A DNA stretch of 64,000 nt, from contig CALSME010000006.1 of assembly GCA_943787375.1 (NCBI GenBank), forward strand, positions 62,001 through 126,000, given 5' to 3'. Both the position numbers and the translations under genes were made by a program. Position 1 is the stretch's first letter, and the number at the start of each line of letters is the position of its first letter. The DNA is from an uncultured Polaribacter sp. (GTDB taxonomy: Bacteria > Bacteroidota > Bacteroidia > Flavobacteriales > Flavobacteriaceae). The notes below the pieces were generated by a model. The model had not been told where the DNA came from. It ran no database searches and saw only the letters and a list, made by a program, of their open reading frames with translations. This document shows, in pieces, positions 17,753-25,870 of this stretch.

Positions 17753-18502
17753 ATGAAAAGTTTATTTAATAAAACAGTTTTAGGATTCAATTTTATACTC
17801 CTAATTACTTCTTGTGTTTCGAAAAAAGACATTGTCTATTTTCAATATGATGAAATAGACCAATCTAAAGTAAATAATAGCTACCAAACAACTATAAAAC
17901 CAGACGATCTATTACAAATTACGGTATCATCTTTAGATGCGGAATCTGTAAAACCGTTTAATATTAACTCATCTATTGGTGAAGAGAAACAACAAAGTTA
18001 TTTGGTTGACAATAATGGTGAAATCAATTTTCCAGTAATTGGGACTCTTAAAATTGGTGGTTTATTTAGGAATGAAGCAGTTCATTTATTAAAAGAGAAA
18101 CTTTCACCAGATTACGTAATAAATCCCAATATAAATATTCGAATTATAAATTATAAAATTAGCATTTTAGGAGATGTCGCTTCTCCAGGAAGATTTACGA
18201 TTCCGAATGAAAGAATTACTATTTTAGAAGCTCTTGCTTTGGCTGGAGATATCAATATTTCTGGGCTAAGAAATAATATTTTAGTGCTAAGAGAAGAAAA
18301 TGGAAAGAAAATTCAATACAGAGTAAATTTACTTTCTAAGAAAATCCATATTTCACCAGTTTATTATTTACAACAAAACGATGTGGTGTATGTAGAGCCA
18401 AATTATTCGAAATCACAATCTGCAAATCAAAATTCGAATACTGGGTTGTTTATCTCATTAACTTCCATCTTAATAGCCCTATTAACAGTCATAACAAGAT
18501 AA
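17753..18502 (+). CDS. wza: Outer-membrane polysaccharide export lipoprotein, Wza/BexD-like
   Basis: A 249-residue export protein of the Poly_export/SLBB family that would form the outer-membrane or periplasmic exit for the polymer. The N-terminal signal ends in a lipobox ITSC, with lipidation at Cys21. The export domain follows (KPDDLLQITVSSLD, NGEINFPVIGTLKIGG) and then a SLBB domain (INYKISILGDVASPG, TILEALALAGDI). A hydrophobic helix ends the protein (LFISLTSILIALLTV), common in Bacteroidota homologues and taken as a membrane anchor. It is shorter than E. coli Wza (about 380). wzc starts 7 bp downstream. Confidence 0.92.
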   Translation: MKSLFNKTVLGFNFILLITSCVSKKDIVYFQYDEIDQSKVNNSYQTTIKPDDLLQITVSSLDAESVKPFNINSSIGEEKQQSYLVDNNGEINFPVIGTLKIGGLFRNEAVHLLKEKLSPDYVINPNINIRIINYKISILGDVASPGRFTIPNERITILEALALAGDINISGLRNNILVLREENGKKIQYRVNLLSKKIHISPVYYLQQNDVVYVEPNYSKSQSANQNSNTGLFISLTSILIALLTVITR

Positions 18503-18509
18503 AATTTAA

Positions 18510-20909
18510 ATGATCAACGAAAATATGCCTCATCAAAACGAAAATTCAGATACTTTTAATCTTAGAGATGAATTAGGGAAATACTTAATACATTGGAAGT
18601 TGTTCGTTTTGTTCAGTGCGGTCTCGCTATCAGTTGCACACCTCTATTTAAGATATGCTACACCACAATATACTGCTTCTACTACCATAATGATTAAGGA
18701 CAACCAAAAATCGGGAATATCGGCTGAATTGGCTGCTTTTGAAGATTTAGGAATTGTTGGAGGAGGCTCTAGTAATAATACAGACAACGAGATTATCATT
18801 TTAAAATCAAGAAAAATTATTGGATCCGTGGTAGATTCTTTGCGTTTAGATATTGCGTATTTTAAAGAAGGGAAGGTCAAGAAAACAGAAATATATAAGA
18901 ATAGCCCGATTCGATTTACTTCTCTAAATAAGAATGTTTCTTTGTTAAAAAAAGATACAACGTTTGTTTTAACTTTTATAGACGAGAATTCTTATCGCTT
19001 GAAAAATATTGCTGGTGATCAAGAAATGGTTGGCACGTTTAATCAATTAGAAAGTAGTTCTATCGGAGATTTTGTTATTGTTAAAAACTCAAAATGGAAT
19101 CAACAATTATTATCGACTAAAATTACGATTCGTTTAATCTCAAAAGAAAGAATTATTAGTAGTTATCAAGGCCGAGTTGCTATTAAGACCATGAATAAAA
19201 ATTCATCTGTCATTAGTTTATCTATCGTAGACCCCGTTAAGGAAAAAGCAGAAGATTTTTTAAATGAATTGGTCAAACAATATAATTTTGATGCAATTAA
19301 TGATAAAAATGAGATTTCTAGAAAAACGAAAGATTTTATAGATGAGCGTTTACGATCTGTAGGGGAAGAACTTTCATCCATTCAGGATAGTATTAAAGAT
19401 TTTAAAGGTAAAACCGGTTTTACAGGGGTTTCTAATGAAGGAGAATTAATTCTAAGTAAACTCTCTGAAAATAATGAACGTGTTTTAGCTTTGCAAGTGC
19501 AATTATCTTTAGTGGAAGCAGTATATAAAGATATAGAAACAGTTTCAGATAAAAGTAACTTCTTGCCAGAAAACTTAGGGTTTGAAGATGCAAGTATCTC
19601 TCAAACAGTTGCCAACTATAACTTGCTTGTTTCAAAGAGAAACACTTTGACCGTGAATGCAGGAGACAAAAATCCTCAATTAATTCAGCTAAGAAGAGAA
19701 ATTGCCAATTACAAACTAAAACTAAAAGAAAGCATTCGAAATCTTAAGAACTCTCTAGGATTACGGTACAGTGAACTCCAAAAAGAACAAGCAAAAATTA
19801 GTGCTCAAAAATCTACGATACCTTTAATTGAAAGAGGGTTTATAGATATTGCACGCCAACAAGAAATTATAGCAGGATTGTACTCCTATTTATTAAAAAA
19901 GAAAGAAGAAACTGCGATTTCTTTAGCTGTTACAGTTGCCAATGCGAAGATTATAGACGTTGCTTACGGATTAAATTCACCCATTGCTCCCAAAAGAAAA
20001 ATTATTTATTTAGGCGGATTACTCCTTGGGTTTTTAGTACCCTTTGTGATCATCTATTTAAAAATGCTATTAGACACAAAAATACATTCCAGAAAAGATA
20101 TTGAAGAGCTAACAAATCTTCCTTTTTTAGGAGATGTTCCGCATTCTGAAAACAAAGAGAAAATTGTGATTAGTAAAGAATCTCGGTCTAGTATCGCAGA
20201 ATCTTTTCGATTGATAAGAACCAATTTAGATTTTATGATTCCTGCTACGGAAACCAACAAAAGTGTAGGAAAAACGATCTTTGTAACTTCTACAACAAGT
20301 GGAGAAGGAAAATCTTTTATATCTATTAATTTAGCGGCTGCACTGTCTTTGTCCAACAAGAAAGTATTGCTTTTAGGAATGGATTTAAGAGCGCCTAAAG
20401 TAACAGAATATCTTGGATTGGCAGAAAAAAAAGGTGTCACCAATTACATCACGAGTAGTGATCTTACGCTAGACGAATTAAAATTTAGCATTCCAGAAAT
20501 AAAAGGATTAGACATCATCGCATCTGGGGTGATTCCTCCAAATCCAGCAGAATTATTATTAACGGATAAGGTTGTGCATTTGTTCGAAGAAGTTAAAAAA
20601 GACTACGATTACATCATTATTGATACTGCTCCTGTAAATTTAGTGACAGATACTTTGTTGATTTCGAAATATGCAGACCTATTTGTTTATGTTGCGAGAG
20701 CCAATTATTTAGACAAGCGTATGCTAAACATACCCCAGACCCTTTTTAATGAGAAAAAACTTACAAACCTTGCTGTCGTATTGAATGATACCGATATGAG
20801 TAGAGGCTACGGCTACGGCTATGGCTATGGCTACGGCTATGGCTACGGCTACGGCTATGGTTATACAGAAGAAGTAAAGAAACCATGGTATCAAAAGATA
20901 TTCAGTTAA
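18510..20909 (+). CDS. wzc: Polysaccharide co-polymerase / BY tyrosine kinase, Wzc-like
   Basis: A 799-residue fusion of a Wzz chain-length domain and a BY-type tyrosine kinase, controlling polymer length and export with Wza. The first span is at about residues 30-50, a long coiled-coil periplasmic region covers about 260-480, and the second span is at about 495-515. The cytoplasmic kinase has Walker A GEGKS at 598-602, Walker A' (LLLGMDLRAPKV), and Walker B IIIDTAP with Asp705. The tail has ten Gly-Tyr units (766-785), replacing the usual Tyr cluster that is autophosphorylated. The PHP phosphatase encoded convergently next door is the likely antagonist. Confidence 0.94.
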   Translation: MINENMPHQNENSDTFNLRDELGKYLIHWKLFVLFSAVSLSVAHLYLRYATPQYTASTTIMIKDNQKSGISAELAAFEDLGIVGGGSSNNTDNEIIILKSRKIIGSVVDSLRLDIAYFKEGKVKKTEIYKNSPIRFTSLNKNVSLLKKDTTFVLTFIDENSYRLKNIAGDQEMVGTFNQLESSSIGDFVIVKNSKWNQQLLSTKITIRLISKERIISSYQGRVAIKTMNKNSSVISLSIVDPVKEKAEDFLNELVKQYNFDAINDKNEISRKTKDFIDERLRSVGEELSSIQDSIKDFKGKTGFTGVSNEGELILSKLSENNERVLALQVQLSLVEAVYKDIETVSDKSNFLPENLGFEDASISQTVANYNLLVSKRNTLTVNAGDKNPQLIQLRREIANYKLKLKESIRNLKNSLGLRYSELQKEQAKISAQKSTIPLIERGFIDIARQQEIIAGLYSYLLKKKEETAISLAVTVANAKIIDVAYGLNSPIAPKRKIIYLGGLLLGFLVPFVIIYLKMLLDTKIHSRKDIEELTNLPFLGDVPHSENKEKIVISKESRSSIAESFRLIRTNLDFMIPATETNKSVGKTIFVTSTTSGEGKSFISINLAAALSLSNKKVLLLGMDLRAPKVTEYLGLAEKKGVTNYITSSDLTLDELKFSIPEIKGLDIIASGVIPPNPAELLLTDKVVHLFEEVKKDYDYIIIDTAPVNLVTDTLLISKYADLFVYVARANYLDKRMLNIPQTLFNEKKLTNLAVVLNDTDMSRGYGYGYGYGYGYGYGYGYGYTEEVKKPWYQKIFS
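20805..20864 (+). repeat. Tandem GGCTAC/GGCTAT hexamer repeat in wzc
   Basis: Ten consecutive 6-base units of the form GGCTAY (the last GGTTAT) encode ten Gly-Tyr pairs at the end of Wzc. Units differ only in the third base of the Tyr or Gly codon. Such an in-frame repeat can gain or lose units by slippage without breaking the gene, changing the number of phosphorylatable tyrosines. Confidence 0.95.
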
Positions 20910-20912
20910 AAT

Positions 20913-20943
20913 AAAAAAGAGAAGCGAAACGCTTCTCTTTTTT
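20913..20943. terminator. Bidirectional hairpin terminator between wzc and the phosphatase gene
   Basis: A perfect 14-bp inverted repeat (AAAAAAGAGAAGCG / CGCTTCTCTTTTTT) with an AAA loop lies between the convergent wzc and phosphatase stops, with T-runs on both strands. It should end transcription of the polysaccharide operon and of the opposing gene. Confidence 0.9.
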
Positions 20944-20944
20944 A

Positions 20945-21682
20945 TTATTTTAGTTTTAGATTGTTTTTTAAAAGAACGTCAATCTTTTTTTTAATTTTAG
21001 GAGTTGCAATTTTAGGAAGCAATTCTAAATGCTGATGATGGTGTGTATCAGTACCCACAAAATCATAGAGATTCTCTTTTAATAATTGATTGGCCACTTT
21101 TTGCACATTTTTTCCATATTGTACTGTTAAAGACAATAAATTTAATTGAAATAGACACCCCGCTTGCTTCAATTTGAAAAACTGTTGAAAGTCGTTGTGA
21201 TAGAAATTGTATCGTTCAGGATGTGCTAAAATAGGCTTGTATCCTTTTAGTTGAATTTCAAACAATACTTCAAACAAATTCAGAGGAGCACTAAAATAAG
21301 ACATCTCCACCAACACAAAATGATCCTTTATTGTTAGGATGTCATCATTTGCCAATCGAAGAGAAAAATTTTCATCGAGCATGTACTCAGCAGCAGCTCT
21401 TATGCTTATATCAGTTAGATTTCTATTCAATAACTCAGCACGAACTTCCTCGAGTTTCTCTATTATAATATCCGAAGAGTTTGGGTAAACATTTCCCAAA
21501 ACATGAGGAGTGGTTACAAAATTGGTGATTCCATAAGAAGCCATTTTTGTGATTAAACGAATGCTGTCGTTCATGTTTTTAGCCCCATCATCGATCCCTG
21601 GTAATAAGTGTGAATGAATGTCTATGAAGTTTTCAGGAAAAAAATCTGAAAGAAGAATCTCTTTTTTCTTAAAAAATAACAT
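20945..21682 (-). CDS. Tyrosine-protein phosphatase, PHP type (CpsB/YwqE-like)
   Basis: A 245-residue PHP-domain metallophosphatase that would dephosphorylate the tyrosine tail of Wzc. Metal ligands are visible in DIHSHLLPGIDDGA (residues about 22-35), TTPHVLG, LAHPERYNFYH and GTDTHHHQH near the C-terminus. Length and motif order match the CpsB/YwqE family. It converges on wzc, separated only by the shared hairpin, which supports a kinase-phosphatase pair even though the two are not co-transcribed. Confidence 0.9.
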   Translation of the reverse strand: MLFFKKKEILLSDFFPENFIDIHSHLLPGIDDGAKNMNDSIRLITKMASYGITNFVTTPHVLGNVYPNSSDIIIEKLEEVRAELLNRNLTDISIRAAAEYMLDENFSLRLANDDILTIKDHFVLVEMSYFSAPLNLFEVLFEIQLKGYKPILAHPERYNFYHNDFQQFFKLKQAGCLFQLNLLSLTVQYGKNVQKVANQLLKENLYDFVGTDTHHHQHLELLPKIATPKIKKKIDVLLKNNLKLK

Positions 21683-21809
21683 TAAATTTGGTTTTTACAA
21701 ATTTACAAATTTTATCATCTAGATGTACAAAGGTCTTCAATTATAATTTAATTGATGCACTATAACGATTGAAGTTTTTTATAGCCTTGTGTATCTTGAA
21801 AACTTACAA

Positions 21810-21817
21810 TATATTTG
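21810..21817 (+). promoter_or_regulatory. Promoter -7 box for the BadF-type kinase gene
   Basis: TATATTTG fits the Bacteroidota -7 consensus TAnnTTTG exactly. A TTG at 21787-21789 lies 20 bases upstream, the expected distance for the -33 element. The leader to the ATG would be about 15-19 bases. Confidence 0.5.
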
Positions 21818-21836
21818 AATCCAAATTACTTTTCAA

Positions 21837-22697
21837 ATGATACTTATAGCAGATGGAGGCTCTACAAAAGCAGATTGGATTGCCTTGGATAATGACAGAA
21901 ATGAAGTGTTTAGGGTTCGGACTTTAGGCTTGAATCCAGCAGTTGTTACTCAACAGGAGTTAGCGAATCGAATCATAAATATGTTCCAGTTGATAGACAT
22001 TAAAGAAGATGTCACTGAAATTCACTTTTATGGTGCTGGTTGTGGTACTCCAAAACCTTTTGCTATTTTGAAAAAAGTCTTGCAAGATATTTTTGTCAAT
22101 GCAAAAATTAACATCGCTGAAGATATGCTTGCTGCGGTTTATGCGGCTTCAGGAAATCAGCCAGCAATTGTGTGTATTCTTGGAACAGGCTCCAATAGTT
22201 GTTATTATGACGGTACTACGGTGCATATGAAAACTGTTTCTTTAGGGTATTCCGTGATGGACGAGGCGAGTGGTAATTACTTTGGAAAATTACTTTTAAG
22301 AGAATACTTTTATGATAAAATGCCGAAAAGAATCGCAAATAAGTTTGAAGAAGAATATAACCTAGATGCAGACGTAATTAAATATAATTTATACAAACAC
22401 CCCAATCCAAATATGTATTTAGCTTCATTCGCGAAATTCATGTTTGAATTTAAAGAAGAAAAATACATTAAAAAAATCATTAAAAGAGGTTTTAATGAAT
22501 TCTTTAAATACAGAATTCTACCCTTTGGTAAAACAACCGATACCCCGATCTACTTTATTGGGTCTATTGCTTTTTACTTCAGCGAAATTTTAGAAAAAGT
22601 AGCTAAAAAGAACAATTTAATAATCACAGATATCATACAGAGACCTATTGATAATTTACTCGAATTTCATAAAAAAACCTTAATTAAGGAGCTCTAA
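21837..22697 (+). CDS. BadF/BadG-type sugar kinase, N-acetylglucosamine kinase-like
   Basis: A 286-residue member of the BadF/BadG/BcrA/BcrD ATPase superfamily with the actin-like phosphate-1 loop DGGSTKADW at residues 6-13. Further marks are ACG-like phosphate-2 residues in CILGTGSNSCYYDG and an adenosine-region YFIGSIAFYF. Proteins of this kind in Bacteroidota are annotated as N-acetylglucosamine kinases that recycle amino sugars; the substrate here is inferred. Its 3' end overlaps the convergent murF gene by 18 bp. It has its own promoter box and no operon partner. Confidence 0.75.
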   Translation: MILIADGGSTKADWIALDNDRNEVFRVRTLGLNPAVVTQQELANRIINMFQLIDIKEDVTEIHFYGAGCGTPKPFAILKKVLQDIFVNAKINIAEDMLAAVYAASGNQPAIVCILGTGSNSCYYDGTTVHMKTVSLGYSVMDEASGNYFGKLLLREYFYDKMPKRIANKFEEEYNLDADVIKYNLYKHPNPNMYLASFAKFMFEFKEEKYIKKIIKRGFNEFFKYRILPFGKTTDTPIYFIGSIAFYFSEILEKVAKKNNLIITDIIQRPIDNLLEFHKKTLIKEL

Positions 22698-23936
22698 AAT
22701 GCGTTCCAATTGCATGCCTCGAGATCCTTTTATGAGGATGGTGCAGTTTGAAAGATCTTGCATTTTAAGATGATTTTTAAAATCACTAAATTCTTTGAAT
22801 TGCAGATAATCCGTAGTTATCTTATGGAATAATTCTCCAATTAAATAGACCCTTTTAAAATTCGCTGACAACAGGAATGCTGCAATTTTTTGATGTTCTT
22901 TAAGTTCATATTTCCCAAGCTCAAACATATCTCCCAAGATTAGAACTTTGTTTTTACCATCCATCAATTTAAAACTATCAATAGCAGCTTTCATACTTGA
23001 TGGGTTGGCATTGTAGGCGTCTAAAACAATCGTATGCGTTCCTTTTTTTATGATTTGTGATCTGTTGTTAGAAGGTACATAGGTTTCTAACGCATTTTTG
23101 ATATCTATAGACTCAATACCAAAGTAGTGACCAAATGTAACTGCTGCACAAATATTGGCGAAATTATAAGTACCAATCAACTTACTTTTGATACGTATAC
23201 CTTTATACTCCACCTCTACAAAAGGAGTTGCTTTCTTAAGGGTTAATTTTTTTTCAAAAAAGATTCGTTCAATCTCTTTTGTCTTTTCAAGTTGAATTTT
23301 ATCATTGGGATTTACAATAACGATGCCGCTTTCATTCTTAAGATACGTGTACAACTCTGATTTTCCTTTGACAACGCCTTCAATACCCCCAAAACCCTCC
23401 AAATGTGCTTTTCCAAAGTTGGTTATGTATCCAAAGGTAGGTGCACATAAGTGAGAAAGCAATTCAATTTCTTTTTGATGATTTGCACCCATTTCAACAA
23501 TGCCAATTTCGGTCTCTGCATTCATGGATAAAAGAGTTAGAGGCACTCCAATGTGATTGTTTAAATTTCCTACTGTTGCTACCGTTTTATACTTTTTTGA
23601 TATCACTGCATGTAGTAATTCTTTCGTTGTTGTCTTTCCATTACTACCCGTTAAGCCAATAATTGGAATGTTTAATTGCTTTCGGTGATAGTTTGCAAGC
23701 TTTTGTAAGGTCTCTAATACATTTTCAACCAGCAAAATAGCGGGTTTTGTTGCATAGATAGGTTCTTCTACAATACTAAAAATAGCTCCCGCATCAATCG
23801 CTTTTTCAGCAAAAGCGTTTCCATTAAAATTGGGGCCCTTTAAAGCAAAGAAAATAGTATTCTTTCGAATACTTCTCGTGTCTGTATCTACTAAGAAATG
23901 TTGTTTATAATACTTATAAAGTTCCTCTATTTTCAT
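22680..23936 (-). CDS. murF: UDP-N-acetylmuramoyl-tripeptide--D-alanyl-D-alanine ligase
   Basis: MurF adds D-Ala-D-Ala to the UDP-MurNAc tripeptide in the cytoplasm, the last soluble step of peptidoglycan precursor synthesis. The 418-residue protein has the substrate-binding N-terminal domain, the ATP loop GLTGSNGKTTTKE (residues 94-106), the EMGANHQKEIELL stretch, ITNFGKAHLEGFG, and the C-terminal Mur ligase domain with LDAYNANPSSM and LGDMFELG. It lies downstream of gldJ on the same strand, the order known in other flavobacteria, but a hairpin separates the two. Its stop overlaps the neighbouring kinase gene. Confidence 0.95.
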   Translation of the reverse strand: MKIEELYKYYKQHFLVDTDTRSIRKNTIFFALKGPNFNGNAFAEKAIDAGAIFSIVEEPIYATKPAILLVENVLETLQKLANYHRKQLNIPIIGLTGSNGKTTTKELLHAVISKKYKTVATVGNLNNHIGVPLTLLSMNAETEIGIVEMGANHQKEIELLSHLCAPTFGYITNFGKAHLEGFGGIEGVVKGKSELYTYLKNESGIVIVNPNDKIQLEKTKEIERIFFEKKLTLKKATPFVEVEYKGIRIKSKLIGTYNFANICAAVTFGHYFGIESIDIKNALETYVPSNNRSQIIKKGTHTIVLDAYNANPSSMKAAIDSFKLMDGKNKVLILGDMFELGKYELKEHQKIAAFLLSANFKRVYLIGELFHKITTDYLQFKEFSDFKNHLKMQDLSNCTILIKGSRGMQLERILELLN

Positions 23937-23950
23937 TTTTTAAAGATAAA

Positions 23951-23984
23951 AAAAACCTCATTGATTTTAAGCAATGAGGTTTTT
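23951..23984. terminator. Hairpin between gldJ and murF
   Basis: A 13-bp perfect stem (AAAAACCTCATTG / CAATGAGGTTTTT) with an 8-base loop follows gldJ on the minus strand and ends in a T-run there. It should end or weaken gldJ transcripts, so murF probably depends on read-through or on a promoter within these 70 bp. Confidence 0.8.
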
Positions 23985-24007
23985 GTATTGTTTTAATCTG
24001 AAAAGGA

Positions 24008-25672
24008 TTACCTCGCAGGATTTCTAGCTTTTCTTTTTTGTGAACTCATTGGACCCAATTTGTCGGATACACATCTAAATCCAATATAATTTGTTGCCAT
24101 GTATTCTGGCAAATACCTACGCTGTGCAGGATCTAACCAGTATTCTCTGTCGGACCAAGCCCCCCCTTTATAGACTCTTGTATTGTCACTGATTAAAGTT
24201 GTTCTTTTTTCCGTATCATATTCCACTTTTGTGATCCCCGTTTCTGGGTCTTTAATAAACTTGGGTTTCTCTGGAGAGTTGTACATGCTTTGCTCCATTT
24301 TGTCCTTACCAAAATCTCGTGATGAATTGATATCTCCATCATTAATGTCTGCATTCTTTGATTTTGTGAAATTCCTTCTAAGTGCTACGTCATCCGATGC
24401 TATTGTATCGTATTTTATAGTTCCTGGTAAATCTAATGGAATAATTTTTCCATTTTCTAAAGTATCATACTTAATTGCTGCTCCTTCTGTACCAACGATG
24501 ACCACTTTTCCTTCTTCATTAATTCTTTTCTTATTGAAGACGTTTCCTCTATAGTAATTAAAGTCATTTGCATCTGAATCGATAATTGGTCTATAAACAT
24601 CTGAAACCCATTCTGCAACGTTTCCAGACATATCATAAATTCCAAAAGCATTTGGTGGATACGATTTTATTTTGATTGGAATGTCAGAACCATCTGAGCT
24701 CCATCCAGATAAACCGCTATAATTTCCTTTACCTTGTTTGAAATTGGCAAGTTGATCTCCTCTGTATCTTTTTGATTTAGATCGTGAATATTTCCCATTC
24801 CAAGCATATTTTTTTCTACCTCTTACGGTATTGTATTCTCGATTTTCAACATTTGCTTTTGCAGCAAATTCCCATTCAGCTTCAGTAGGTAGTCTAAATT
24901 TAGTTTGTAAAATACCGTCTGCTTTCGTGATTTTCCTACCTTGAAAAGCGTCTTTTCCTGGTTTTGCTTGTCCTTTTGCTCTTCTTTGTTTGACACCTCT
25001 CTTGTAGATTGTAGTATCGCCTGCAAACATTTTGGTTGCATCTGTTAAAAAGACATCCGTATCAAAAAAGTTTCTAGTGGTATCTGCTTCAAAAATATTT
25101 TTAATGTGCCCTTTATCTATCAGTGTTTTTAAATTAACAGCATTGGTTCTCCATTTACAATATTCAGTGGCTTGTAACCAACTTACACCTACAACTGGAT
25201 AATCTGCATATGCAGGATGACGGAAGTAATTTTCAGTTAATAATTCTGTATTTCCCAAGCTTTTTCTCCAAACTAAAGTGTCGGGTAATACAGAGTTGTA
25301 AATGTGTTTGTATTTTTCTTCCGATGGAGGGAAAACATCTTTAGTATACTGTACATATAAAAAATATTCAGAATTTGAAACTTCCGCTTCATCCATAAAA
25401 AATGAACGTACATGTATTTTCTTTGGTGTTGTATTCCAGTCAAACATTACATCATCTTGAACTTGTCCCATTGTAAAAGAACCCCCTTCTACACCGACCA
25501 TCCCTAAAGGGGGGGTCTGACCTTTGTAAGAATCTCCACGAACATAGTTTCCGTTTTTTGGATCATTAAAGCTTAAACCTGTTAGGGATGATTTTCCTGA
25601 GGAAGATCGATTACAACTAACAAAGAATAGTGTTGCAGCTACAACAAAAATTATTTTTAAAAAATTTTTCAT
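24008..25672 (-). CDS. gldJ: Gliding motility lipoprotein GldJ
   Basis: A 554-residue lipoprotein of the gliding and type IX secretion machinery, needed for stability of other Gld proteins in known flavobacteria. The signal ends in a lipobox FVSC with Cys20. Most of the protein is a formylglycine-generating-enzyme/sulfatase-modifying-factor fold: GMVGVEGGSFTMGQ, SFFMDEAEVSN, YPVVGVSWLQATEYCKWRT, FRLPTEAEWEFAAK, SGNVAEWVSD and, near the C-terminus, RVYKGGAWSDREYW and NYIGFRCV. It belongs with GldK-like structural members of this fold rather than with active FGE. It is divergent from porU across 198 bp and upstream of murF. A run of seven Gs (25509-25515) lies in its 5' part. Confidence 0.95.
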   Translation of the reverse strand: MKNFLKIIFVVAATLFFVSCNRSSSGKSSLTGLSFNDPKNGNYVRGDSYKGQTPPLGMVGVEGGSFTMGQVQDDVMFDWNTTPKKIHVRSFFMDEAEVSNSEYFLYVQYTKDVFPPSEEKYKHIYNSVLPDTLVWRKSLGNTELLTENYFRHPAYADYPVVGVSWLQATEYCKWRTNAVNLKTLIDKGHIKNIFEADTTRNFFDTDVFLTDATKMFAGDTTIYKRGVKQRRAKGQAKPGKDAFQGRKITKADGILQTKFRLPTEAEWEFAAKANVENREYNTVRGRKKYAWNGKYSRSKSKRYRGDQLANFKQGKGNYSGLSGWSSDGSDIPIKIKSYPPNAFGIYDMSGNVAEWVSDVYRPIIDSDANDFNYYRGNVFNKKRINEEGKVVIVGTEGAAIKYDTLENGKIIPLDLPGTIKYDTIASDDVALRRNFTKSKNADINDGDINSSRDFGKDKMEQSMYNSPEKPKFIKDPETGITKVEYDTEKRTTLISDNTRVYKGGAWSDREYWLDPAQRRYLPEYMATNYIGFRCVSDKLGPMSSQKRKARNPAR

Positions 25673-25814
25673 TTCCTAATTAAAATTGATAGGGTTTTTA
25701 TTTCGTGTGCTAATTTACAATAATTATACTTTCATACAAGAAAAATAATAAATATAACGCATCAATTCATTGAACACAAAACCAAAACGAATCCTTTTTT
25801 ATTTTAGTATAATT

Positions 25815-25822
25815 TATCTTTG
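25815..25822 (+). promoter_or_regulatory. Promoter -7 box for porU
   Basis: TATCTTTG matches TAnnTTTG exactly and lies 48 bases before the porU ATG in the AT-rich divergent region shared with gldJ. A T-run lies at roughly the -33 position, but no exact TTTG. No equally good box was seen for gldJ on the other strand. Confidence 0.4.
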
Positions 25823-25870
25823 ATTTCATTAAAATATATTTAAAATATTTGCGTTATTTGATTACTATTT

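Noticed and set aside
24008..25672. Active formylglycine-generating enzyme
   Set aside because: The lipobox, gene context with porU and murF, and GldJ-specific length identify a gliding lipoprotein that only shares the fold.
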